Positions 9,304 through 16,807 of a DNA stretch of 64,000 nucleotides are shown here, piece by piece; position 1 is the stretch's first letter; each line of letters begins with the position of its first letter. The position numbers were made by a program, and so were the translations under genes. The notes under the pieces are model-generated. The model had not been told where the DNA came from, ran no database searches, and worked only from the letters and a program-made list of their open reading frames with translations. Source of the DNA: Deltaproteobacteria bacterium (GTDB taxonomy: Bacteria > Desulfobacterota > Binatia > Binatales > Binataceae); NCBI GenBank assembly GCA_021794015.1, contig JAJYRQ010000009.1, positions 1 through 64,000 on the forward strand, written 5' to 3'.

Positions 9304-9927
9304 CTAGGCATGCATCGACAGAAGGCGGTAGAGCGGCGCCAGCTCCCGGTACGCGTCCAGCAGCTCCCGCGGATCCAGCCTGACGGCATCGACGCGCCGC
9401 CAGCCAAAACCGAGGTCCATGCCGCCGGTCTTCCTAGCCAGCGTCTCGGCCACGGCGCGGAAAAACTCGGCGTCGGGCCTTACCTCGGCGGGCATTTGTC
9501 GAAAGTTCCAGCGGTCGTACCGGGCAAGTCCCACCCCCTTAAGGTTGCCTGCCAGCTCGGTCGCCTCGGCTGCGACTGCCGCGCCCATCTGCGGGCGGCT
9601 TTCGGCCTCGGCCTTGACGGCGACGCGCGCATGCAGCCCCGCGGCCGATACGCACAGGGCAAGGTAGCCCCAACGCTTGTAGCCTCTGGGCGAGGGACCG
9701 AAGGCAGCCCAGGTCTCAGGGGGCGGGTTGACAAGCCGGCGCGCGTGCCTGGCGACGTGAGGATAGAGTTCGAGGCTAAGCTTGTGCCCCAGCTCGGGAG
9801 CAAGTTCGTCGGCTATGCGCACCAGCTTCGGCCGTACTTGGCGCAGTATCGCAGCCATCCGCCGGTCGAAGCCGTCGATCTCGAAGACAGCGTAGTCGGC
9901 GGGCACAAGCCCAAGTCCGCTCTTCAT
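9304..9927 (-). CDS. DUF1054 (YktB-like) family protein
   Basis: A 207-residue protein resembling the DUF1054/UPF0637 family, known from Bacillus subtilis YktB. Evidence is the opening pattern (a short strand, then IDGFDRRMAAIL and RPKLVRI), the very characteristic HVARHARRLVNPPPETW and the following RGYKRWGYLAL. The biochemical role of the family is not established. It precedes gpsA by 53 bases on the same strand and probably shares its transcript. The family is best known from Firmicutes, so its presence in this Gram-negative setting suggests transfer or a wider distribution. No signal peptide or membrane segment is visible. Confidence 0.75.
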   Translation of the reverse strand: MKSGLGLVPADYAVFEIDGFDRRMAAILRQVRPKLVRIADELAPELGHKLSLELYPHVARHARRLVNPPPETWAAFGPSPRGYKRWGYLALCVSAAGLHARVAVKAEAESRPQMGAAVAAEATELAGNLKGVGLARYDRWNFRQMPAEVRPDAEFFRAVAETLARKTGGMDLGFGWRRVDAVRLDPRELLDAYRELAPLYRLLSMHA

Positions 9928-10002
9928 GTCTCAAATTCCGGCGGTGCCCGTCGGACGGGCCGCCTCCTTCACATCGCCAGCCCTGCCTCGGGCCGGCTTT
10001 TG

Positions 10003-10152
10003 TCATATTTGCTCTCTGCGCGCGAAGGCGGCCTCCCAGTTGCGCCCGTCGAAGGGAAGCTTAGCCGGTTTGCGCGGCGTCTCGAAAGCCGATATCAAAG
10101 CGCGCTCCGCAAGCCGCGCCTGCGAAGCTCCCGCCTGCCGCGCGGGGAGCAC
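10003..10152 (-). CDS. Possible 49-residue small protein upstream of the DUF1054 gene
   Basis: The minus strand has an open stretch from 10191 to a TGA at 10003. A GTG at 10152 has an AGGAG sequence about 9 bases before it and would give 49 residues ending in FDGRNWEAAFARREQI. The C-terminal part reads like real protein rather than shadow sequence. I recognise no family. It could be a true leader gene of the DUF1054-gpsA transcript or the remnant of a longer gene whose 5' part is lost behind the TGA at 10192-10194. Confidence 0.3.
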   Translation of the reverse strand: MLPARQAGASQARLAERALISAFETPRKPAKLPFDGRNWEAAFARREQI

Positions 10153-10261
10153 GGGAACCAACTCCTGCTCCGGCGGGTTGATCGTCTTGATTCAGACGGC
10201 GCCCGCTTGCCGGCGGCCTGAGCCGGGTTAAACTGCCTGTTGTGGAGATGCAACCACTCGT

Positions 10262-11308
10262 ATGAGCGTATCGCAGTCAGCGATCCGGGTAGACGACCTC
10301 AGCGCCCAGCTTGCGGCCAACAAGGCTGAGCCCGCCCAGCCGGCGCTGCCGCCTTTCGAGGATGTGCTCAGCCTGCATGGGGTGGGGCCGCTCACGCGGG
10401 GCCGGCTTCGCACGCTGCAAATCAATGTCGGCAAGCTCTGTAACCAGGCCTGCCATCACTGCCACGTTGACGCCGGTCCCAAGCGCACCGAAACGATGGG
10501 GGCTGAGACCGCCCGCCGCCTGACCGCGTTGCTGGAGGCAAGCCCGTCGGTCGAGCGGGTCGATATCACCGGCGGAGCGCCGGAACTCAATCCCAATTTT
10601 CGTTACTTGGTTACCGAGGCGCGCCGGCAGGGCCGCGCCGTGATGGTGCGATGCAACCTGACGGTTCTTTTCGTTACGGGGATGGACTGGCTGGTTCCAT
10701 TCTACCGGGACAACGGGGTCGAGCTTGTCTGCTCACTCCCATGCTACCTTGAGGAAAACGTCGACGCCCAGCGAGGCCGGGGCGTTTTTGGCCGGAGCAT
10801 CGAAGCGCTGAACCTGCTCAACCGCGCCGGCTACGGCGAGCAAGGGCTTACGCTCGACCTGGTTTACAATCCGGTGGGCGCCTTCCTTCCGCCCGCGCAA
10901 GCGGCGCTGGAGGCCCGTTATAAGTCCGAGTTGGCGCAGAGGTTCGGCGTCCGGTTCCGCCGGCTCTACACGCTTACCAACATGCCGATCGCGCGATTTG
11001 CCCGCCAGTTGCGCCAGTGGGGTCGTTACCGCGAGTACATGGGACTGCTGGTCAACCATTTCAATCCGCGCACGGTGGACGGCGTCATGTGCCGCAGCCT
11101 TGTGAGCGCGGGCTGGGACGGCCGGCTTTATGACTGCGATTTCAACCAGATGCTCGATTTGCCCCTTGGCGCGACGACCAGAGAAGCGTTCACGGTTTGG
11201 GACGTCGCCACGCTCGAAGGGTTGGAAGGCGCTTCCATAGCTACCCGGCGGCATTGCTTCGGATGTACCGCAGGAAGCGGGTCGAGTTGCGGCGGCGTGC
11301 TCGCTTAA
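10262..11308 (+). CDS. arsS: ArsS-like radical SAM/Cys-rich protein
   Basis: A 348-residue radical SAM enzyme. The [4Fe-4S] motif is CNQACHHCHVDAGP (C-x3-C-x2-C), followed by the glycine-rich DITGGAPELNPNFR. The C-terminal domain ends in a cysteine cluster (HCFGCTAGSGSSCGG), and further cysteines lie in VMCRSL and YDCDFNQM. This architecture is that of the radical SAM/Cys-rich family (DUF3641 C-terminus) named ArsS for its role in arsenosugar synthesis. No arsM methyltransferase or other ars gene is near, so the arsenosugar role is a family-level assignment only. It stands alone between gpsA-side genes and nuoA. Confidence 0.85.
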   Translation: MSVSQSAIRVDDLSAQLAANKAEPAQPALPPFEDVLSLHGVGPLTRGRLRTLQINVGKLCNQACHHCHVDAGPKRTETMGAETARRLTALLEASPSVERVDITGGAPELNPNFRYLVTEARRQGRAVMVRCNLTVLFVTGMDWLVPFYRDNGVELVCSLPCYLEENVDAQRGRGVFGRSIEALNLLNRAGYGEQGLTLDLVYNPVGAFLPPAQAALEARYKSELAQRFGVRFRRLYTLTNMPIARFARQLRQWGRYREYMGLLVNHFNPRTVDGVMCRSLVSAGWDGRLYDCDFNQMLDLPLGATTREAFTVWDVATLEGLEGASIATRRHCFGCTAGSGSSCGGVLA

Positions 11309-11543
11309 GCTGCGCCATGCGGCCCTTGGCCTGACCGCGGCGGCAGCGAAGAAGCTTGGCCGGCGGCCGGGCAACGGCGCCGGGCCAGCTTCGCCGCCGC
11401 CTCTTGACGCTAACCCGGCCCCTAGCCGGGGCAGCCGGCCCGGGCTATGCTTGACTTCAGTGACCGAGAGAGGTCCGACCTGCCGGGCGCCAGCTTCGAC
11501 CTGACGCCGGCTGTCGAAAGTAACTGTCGCCGGGAGCGTAGCT

Positions 11544-11900
11544 TTGGCGAATGTAACGGTTCCCATTGTCGTGACCTTTGTCGTGGCCGCGGCGGTCGTC
11601 GGCCTGATGGTGACTGTCAGCCGGCTTCTGGGCCCGCGCCAGATGACTGCGGTCAAGGGCGAGGCGTTTGAGTGCGGTAATCCGGCAAGCGGCAGCGCCT
11701 GGGGGCGATTCTCAGTCCATTTTTACCTCGTAGCGCTCCTGTTTCTTGTTCTGGATGTCGAGGTTGTGCTGCTCTACCCGTGGGCGGTCGAGCTGCGCAG
11801 CAGTGGTATTGCGGGGTTGGTGGAGGCGCTCTTTTTCATCGCAGTTTTAGGGGTCGGCCTGATTTACGCTTGGCGCATCGGCGCTCTTGATTGGGACTGA
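11544..11900 (+). CDS. nuoA: NADH-quinone oxidoreductase subunit A
   Basis: A 118-residue membrane subunit of respiratory complex I with three hydrophobic segments. The diagnostic stretch runs from FECGNPASGSAWGRFSVHFY into ALLFLVLDVEVVLLYPW, which includes the conserved acidic residues of the second membrane helix. The start is TTG at 11544 with GGGAG upstream. nuoB to nuoN do not follow. The next gene, a glycosyltransferase, overlaps its 3' end by 14 bases. Either the rest of complex I is encoded elsewhere or this is an isolated extra copy. Confidence 0.93.
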   Translation: MANVTVPIVVTFVVAAAVVGLMVTVSRLLGPRQMTAVKGEAFECGNPASGSAWGRFSVHFYLVALLFLVLDVEVVLLYPWAVELRSSGIAGLVEALFFIAVLGVGLIYAWRIGALDWD

Positions 11901-13134
11901 CTGGGCGCGTATTGGAACGGCGGCCAAGTCGCGTCGCGGCCGGTCGCGCGCGCCGGATGAGCGGCTGCGGGCCGATTCCTCGCTCGCAAAGCGCGTGGTC
12001 TACTCGAAAGGATTCTGGCGGCCGAAACAGGCCGAGGCGCGGTCGGCGCCTGACCCGCCGCGGCGCATTCTTGTCGTCCTGCTTGGCTCGATCGGCGACG
12101 TGGTGCGTGCCCTTGCGCTTCTTGGCCGCCTGCGGCGCGCCCACCCCGAGGCGCACATTGCCTGGGCGGTGGAACCCAAGTCGCGCCCCATCCTCGAAGG
12201 GCATCCGTGGCTTGACGAGATTGTCGTCTTCGAGCGCGGCCGGCGGCCGGGTGCCTTCGTGGCTTTTCTAGCCCGGGTCAGGGCAGGTAAGTTTGACCTG
12301 GTGCTCGATCTCCAGCGGCATCTCAAAAGCGGCCTGGCAGCGCTTGCTTCGGGAGCGCCGGTCAGGCTCGGTTTCCCGCCGCAGAACGCGAAGGAACTGA
12401 ACCATATTTTTTCGACCCGATGGGTCGAGGCGCAGCCGCCGATGCGGCTTAAGCTTTTGCAGTACCAGGCGTTCGCCGACGCTCTTGGCATACCAGCGAG
12501 CCCGATCGAGTTCGGGCTTGAGCCGCGGCACGACGAGCTGCGGCGGGTCCGGGCGCTGCTGGAGAAGGCGCCAAGGCCGCTGGTTGGTGCTTTTTTGGGC
12601 TCGTCCTGGCCGAGCAGGCTTTATCCGGCGGACTGGACAGCGCGAGTGCTTAAGGATTTGGCCGGCGACGACCAAGCTCCTCCATTTTTCCCGGTACTAA
12701 TCGGCGCTTCCGCCGATCGGGAGCGGGCTTTGGCGGTTGCGAGTCAGCTTTCAAGGGAGGGTTTCGTGGACCTCGTCGGCCGGCTTGGGTTGCGCGAGTT
12801 GGTGGCGCTCTTTCGTGAATGTACCGCTGCCTTCGGCCCCGACTGTGGTCCGATGCATATTGCAGCGGCGGTGGGATGTCCCGTGGTTTCTCTGTGGGGA
12901 GCGACCGCGCCGCAGCGCTCCGCGCCGTGGGCTTCGGACAAGTGGACGCTGTGCGCCGATATCCCGTGCCATCCTTGCTACCTGCGCCGCTGCCCGATCG
13001 GCGGCGAGTGCATGCGCCGTATAGAGCCGGACGCGGTGGCAGCCGCGGTGCGTGAGGCAGCGCGCAGCGCCGGCGCACAGCAGCGGCCGGCTTTGCCGGC
13101 CGGCGGCCAGCTCCAGGCCGGCTCCGGGGTCTGA
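11887..13134 (+). CDS. Glycosyltransferase family 9 (ADP-heptose:LPS heptosyltransferase-like)
   Basis: Up to 415 residues; the GT9 fold starts near RRILVVLLGSIGDVVRAL (about residue 59). The conserved C-terminal donor site FGPDCGPMHIAAAVGCPVVS is followed by LWGATAPQRSAPW, as in WaaC/WaaF-type heptosyltransferases that build the LPS inner core at the cytoplasmic face. The frame begins at a TTG (11887) inside nuoA, and the first 55 or so residues are basic and not family-like. The true start is probably further in, but no ATG with a good site is visible. A kinase-like gene follows directly. A C-terminal cysteine group (CHPCYLRRCPIGGEC) is notable. Confidence 0.85.
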   Translation: MIGTDWARIGTAAKSRRGRSRAPDERLRADSSLAKRVVYSKGFWRPKQAEARSAPDPPRRILVVLLGSIGDVVRALALLGRLRRAHPEAHIAWAVEPKSRPILEGHPWLDEIVVFERGRRPGAFVAFLARVRAGKFDLVLDLQRHLKSGLAALASGAPVRLGFPPQNAKELNHIFSTRWVEAQPPMRLKLLQYQAFADALGIPASPIEFGLEPRHDELRRVRALLEKAPRPLVGAFLGSSWPSRLYPADWTARVLKDLAGDDQAPPFFPVLIGASADRERALAVASQLSREGFVDLVGRLGLRELVALFRECTAAFGPDCGPMHIAAAVGCPVVSLWGATAPQRSAPWASDKWTLCADIPCHPCYLRRCPIGGECMRRIEPDAVAAAVREAARSAGAQQRPALPAGGQLQAGSGV

Positions 13135-13136
13135 AG

Positions 13137-14039
13137 GTGGCACCGCGTCGAGGGATATCGGGCGGCTCAGGGGCTAACGGCCGAGACGAGAGTTCGTTCC
13201 AGCGGGAGTGGCGGCTGTGGATGCCGCAACAAGCGCGCAGGCTTGCAGCGCACGAGCGCGCGGCGCTGATGGAGACGGCGCTGCGGGTTGCCGCCTGCGA
13301 TCAGGGACTGCTAGTGCGCCGCTCGCGCCACGCCGCCACCTACCTTGTGAGCGGCGTGCTTGGGGGAGTCGAGGGAGACGTCTTTTTCAAGCTGTTCGAC
13401 GCGCCCGCGCGTGCCGGCCGGCGTCTGCGACGGCTATTGCTTGGCTCCCCGGCAGCTTACGTGGCCCGGCTGACGCGCCTGCTTAATGAAGCCGGTTTCG
13501 CGGCACCAGCCGTTCTCCTGGCCGGAGAGGAGCGGCGTACCGGACGCGCTTTGCTGGCAACCGAGCGAGTCGAGGCGCGTGCTCTGGCCGAATGGCTGGC
13601 ACAGGCCGGGCCCCAGCGCCTGGCGCTCAAGCGCGCGGTGCTTAGAAGCCTCGGGAGCGCGGTGGCGCGGCTTCACCGGCTCGGCTTTGTCCACGGGGAC
13701 CTGACGCCTTACAACGTTCTGCTGGCCTGCGAAGCGCCGGCGCGGTGGGTTTTCATCGACCATGAGCGAACGCTTCGGCTCATCCTTGTTCCGCGCCGGC
13801 TGAAGCTCAGAAATCTTGTCCAGTTGGGGCGCTTCGAGCTCGAGGGCGTCACCCGTTGCGACCGGTTGCGGGTGTTTGAAGCCTACGCGCGGGGACTGGG
13901 ACGAGGCCGGCGCAGGGCGTTGCTGCGTCGGCTGCTGCGCATGCTCGACCGGCGCCGGCGGCGCGACGCCGCGAAACGCTGCGCGGTGCAACTGGCGCGG
14001 CGAGGCAGCAACGTTGCGGCCGATTGCGCGCAGGGCTGA
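13137..14039 (+). CDS. LPS-core kinase-like protein (Kdo/WaaP family fold)
   Basis: About 300 residues with a reduced protein-kinase fold. The catalytic loop is HGDLTPYNVLL and the metal-binding site is FIDHERT, as in the Kdo kinase/WaaP family, which phosphorylates LPS inner-core sugars. A possible nucleotide-site lysine lies in DVFFKLFD. It starts (GTG) two bases after the GT9 stop and is followed by a family 4 glycosyltransferase, so the three look like one LPS-core operon. The C-terminus is very arginine-rich. The start could instead be ATG 13221 (MPQQARRL). The sugar target is inferred from context. Confidence 0.78.
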   Translation: MAPRRGISGGSGANGRDESSFQREWRLWMPQQARRLAAHERAALMETALRVAACDQGLLVRRSRHAATYLVSGVLGGVEGDVFFKLFDAPARAGRRLRRLLLGSPAAYVARLTRLLNEAGFAAPAVLLAGEERRTGRALLATERVEARALAEWLAQAGPQRLALKRAVLRSLGSAVARLHRLGFVHGDLTPYNVLLACEAPARWVFIDHERTLRLILVPRRLKLRNLVQLGRFELEGVTRCDRLRVFEAYARGLGRGRRRALLRRLLRMLDRRRRRDAAKRCAVQLARRGSNVAADCAQG

Positions 14040-14119
14040 GCCGGGCGGCCGCCGGCGGCGCCGGCCGGGCTCTGCCCGGCCAGGCGCCAAGCGCTGCGGT
14101 GAATCCTGAAGGACGCTCC

Positions 14120-15271
14120 TTGAAGGTGCTCGGAGTCGATCCCGAGCCCGGCTTTGGCGGGGGCGAGAGCCAGGTCCTGGGCCTTACGCTTGAGTTGAGA
14201 GGTCTGGGCCATCGCGCCGAACTGGCCTGCGCGCCGGGCAAGGCCCTGTGGCAGAAGGCGACGGCCGCGGGGGTCGTTTGCCATCCGCTGGCGATGCGCA
14301 ACGCGCTGGACTTGAGCGCCACGCTGCGGCTTCGCCGGCTGGTCGCCAAGGGGATGTTCGATGTCGTTCATCTTCACACCGCCCGCGCCCATGCCCTGGC
14401 GCCGTACCTTAAGGGCCGGGGAGCAGTGCTCGTGGTGACCCGGCGGATGGATTATCGGCCAAACCGGCTTTTTGCTCCATGGCTTTACGGCCGGGCGGTA
14501 GACGCAGCGATCGCAATTTCGGCCGGCGTCGCCCGGGCTCTGACAGAGGCCGGCGTCTCGCCGGCGGCGCTGACCGTGATCGCCAGCGGAGTTGATTGCA
14601 GGCGCTTTCACCCGCCTGACGAAGAGGAGCGCCGGCGCGCCCGGGCTGCGCTTGGCGTTGAGGACCAGGCCGTTGTGATCGGAGCGGTCGGCGCCCTGGA
14701 GCCGCGCAAGGGCCATCGCTGGCTGCTCGAGGCGCTGGCGTTGCTGGCGCGGCGCCCGCAAGCGGCCGCCCAGCGCGCGCAGGCGCTGTGCTGTAAGATC
14801 GTAGGCGAAGGCTCGCTCTGCGCGACGCTGGCGGCCCAGGCGCGCCGGCTTGGGCTGGACGCAGCGGTTGGCTTTATGGGCCGGGTGGACGATACTGCGC
14901 CGTTGCTGCACGCCTTTGACCTGTTGGTTCTGCCTTCGCTCAAGGAGGGCCTGGGAGTCGCGCTCTTGGAAGCGATGGCTTCGGGCCTGCCCGCGGTTGC
15001 CAGCCGAGTCGGCGGCGTGTGCGAGGCGGTCGAGCCAGGGCGCACTGGACTGTTGGTCGAACCCGGGGACGCCTATGCGCTCGCGCAGGCGATTGAGCGG
15101 CTGGCGGCCGACGGGCCGGGGCGGCGCGCGATGGGTCGACAAGCGCGGCTGCGCGCCGAGCAGCTCTTTTCGATCCAGGAATCGGCGCGCCGCACGCTGG
15201 AAGTTTACGCCCGATGCCTTAATGCGCGCGCGGGAAAAAGTGGGGAGATGGCCTACCGATGCAAAGCATGA
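14120..15271 (+). CDS. Glycosyltransferase family 4
   Basis: About 383 residues with a GT-B fold. The N-terminus (LKVLGVDPEPGFGGGESQV) carries the glycine-rich acceptor-domain loop. The middle has GALEPRKGHRWLLEAL, and the donor site is SLKEGLGVALLEAMASGLP with the E-x7-E pattern, then SRVGGVCEAV. A TTG at 14120 with GAAGGA in front matches the usual family start; the frame stays open back to TTG 14024, overlapping the kinase gene. The 3' end overlaps yicC by 13 bases. It probably adds a sugar to the LPS core or an exopolysaccharide. Donor and acceptor are unknown. Confidence 0.84.
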   Translation: MKVLGVDPEPGFGGGESQVLGLTLELRGLGHRAELACAPGKALWQKATAAGVVCHPLAMRNALDLSATLRLRRLVAKGMFDVVHLHTARAHALAPYLKGRGAVLVVTRRMDYRPNRLFAPWLYGRAVDAAIAISAGVARALTEAGVSPAALTVIASGVDCRRFHPPDEEERRRARAALGVEDQAVVIGAVGALEPRKGHRWLLEALALLARRPQAAAQRAQALCCKIVGEGSLCATLAAQARRLGLDAAVGFMGRVDDTAPLLHAFDLLVLPSLKEGLGVALLEAMASGLPAVASRVGGVCEAVEPGRTGLLVEPGDAYALAQAIERLAADGPGRRAMGRQARLRAEQLFSIQESARRTLEVYARCLNARAGKSGEMAYRCKA

Positions 15272-16134
15272 CGGGATTCGGACGCGCCGAGGCGCGGCGC
15301 GGAGCGCTAAGGGCCGTGGCCGAGGTGCGCGCACTTAACCAACGTTTCTTCGAGCTTAAGTCTTCGCTGCCCAGGGGATGGGCACGGTGCGAACCGCAGG
15401 TGCGGGAGCTGGTCCAGAAGAAAGTGGCCCGCGGCAGGGTGGAAGTCTCCCTCCGAATCGAGGCGGGGCCGCTGGCGGCGCCCAACCTGCGAATCAACGA
15501 GCGGCTGGCGCGGGCCTACGTCGACGGTCTGAGAAAGCTGGCGGCCAAACTCAAGCTCGACGGCATGCTGCGGGTTGACGCTTTGCTGGCGCGGCCGGAA
15601 ATTTTCGAGCTGGTCGAGACCGACGGCTTTGACCAACGGGCCGAGCCGGTCGCCTTCGCCGCCTTGGGCGGGGCGCTAAGCGCGCTCGAGGCGGAGCGGC
15701 GGCGCGAAGGTGCGGCGCTTCGCAAGGACTTCATCGCGCGGCTCAAAAAACTCGCCCGGCTCGCCCGGCAGATCGAGAAAAGAACCGCCGAGGTCCGCCG
15801 GACGATCGTCGCAGCGTTCAAGGCGCGCCTGGCCGAGATGCTGCAGGGCGCCCCGGTCGACGAAAAGCGGCTAATCGAGGAGGCTGCCGCGGTCGCCGAG
15901 CGCGCCGATATCACCGAGGAGCTGACCCGCCTGCGCTCGCACATGGCGCGGGTGCGCCAGTTGCTGGACGCCGCCGGGCCGTCGGGCAAGGCGATGGAAT
16001 TTCTCCTCCAGGAGATCGGGCGGGAAATCAATACCGCCGGCGCCAAGTCGCCCGATGCCACCCTGGCCCAGCTTGCGGTGGCGGCCAAGAGCGAGATCGA
16101 AAAGATGCGCGAACAGGTGCAAAATATAGAGTAA
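15259..16134 (+). CDS. yicC: YicC-family endoribonuclease
   Basis: A 291-residue protein of the YicC family. Evidence is the N-terminal MQSMTGFGRAEA and ALNQRFFELK signatures and the C-terminal acidic/basic motifs RADITEELTRLRSHM and GRKAMEF-like SGKAMEFLLQEIGREI. The E. coli member is an endoribonuclease, and the C-terminal DUF1732 part carries the most conserved residues. The length is typical. It overlaps the preceding glycosyltransferase by 13 bases and lies 52 bases before gmk, the common yicC-gmk pairing. Confidence 0.93.
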   Translation: MQSMTGFGRAEARRGALRAVAEVRALNQRFFELKSSLPRGWARCEPQVRELVQKKVARGRVEVSLRIEAGPLAAPNLRINERLARAYVDGLRKLAAKLKLDGMLRVDALLARPEIFELVETDGFDQRAEPVAFAALGGALSALEAERRREGAALRKDFIARLKKLARLARQIEKRTAEVRRTIVAAFKARLAEMLQGAPVDEKRLIEEAAAVAERADITEELTRLRSHMARVRQLLDAAGPSGKAMEFLLQEIGREINTAGAKSPDATLAQLAVAAKSEIEKMREQVQNIE

Positions 16135-16186
16135 GATTGGCATTGAGACCGGCGCTTCATTGTTCACCGCCTGGCGGTAGCGAGTC

Positions 16187-16807
16187 GTGAATTCCGACGC
16201 TCGGCGCAGAGGTATTCTTTTCATCATTTCCGGGCCTTCCGGCGCGGGTAAGACTACTCTTTTTCGCCGCCTGCTCGAAGTTGCCGATCGGCTCGAGCCG
16301 TCGGTGTCGCTGACCACGCGCGCGCTGCGCCCGGGCGAAATCGACGGCCGCGATTACCATTTCCTGGATGCCGAGGAGTTCGCGCGCCGGCGCGAGGCAG
16401 GGGATCTGCTCGAATGGGTGCGGGTCGACGGCGTCTTTTACGGGACTACACGCGCGCCGCTGGACGAGGCGGTTGGCGCGGGGCGAGACCTTCTCCTTAA
16501 TGTTGATATTCACGGCGCTCGCAAGCTGAGAGACGCCTTCGGCAGCGCGGTCGTCAGCGTCTTCGTGATTGCGCCCAACAAGGCTGAATTGGAAAAACGG
16601 CTGCGCCAGCGCGCAACCGAAAGCGAGGAAAGAATCAGACGCCGCCTTGCCAGAGGAAACGAAGAAATCACCGCCTGGCGCGAGTACGACTACCTGGTGG
16701 TAAACGCCGACGTGGGTAGAGCGGTTGCCGATCTGCAGGCGGTCGTGCGGGCCGAGCGGATGCGCGCCAGCCGCTTTGGCGCAAGGACCGTCCCATGGGA
16801 GGGCTAG
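16187..16807 (+). CDS. gmk: Guanylate kinase
   Basis: A 206-residue cytosolic kinase that converts GMP to GDP with ATP. The P-loop is SGPSGAGKTTLFRRLL, and the GMP-binding region includes TTRALRPGEIDGRDYHF. The DLLLNVDIHGARKLR stretch matches the family Walker-B-like region, with D and H where most members have DVQGA. The start is GTG 16187. The last 13 bases overlap the rel gene. rpoZ, often found between gmk and rel/spoT, is absent from the gap. Confidence 0.95.
   Translation: MNSDARRRGILFIISGPSGAGKTTLFRRLLEVADRLEPSVSLTTRALRPGEIDGRDYHFLDAEEFARRREAGDLLEWVRVDGVFYGTTRAPLDEAVGAGRDLLLNVDIHGARKLRDAFGSAVVSVFVIAPNKAELEKRLRQRATESEERIRRRLARGNEEITAWREYDYLVVNADVGRAVADLQAVVRAERMRASRFGARTVPWEG

Noticed and set aside
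13883-15334. 483-codon minus-strand frame opposite the glycosyltransferase genes
   Set aside because: It has no recognisable motif and an Arg/Pro-rich composition typical of a shadow frame; the plus strand carries the kinase loop and GT4 donor motif.
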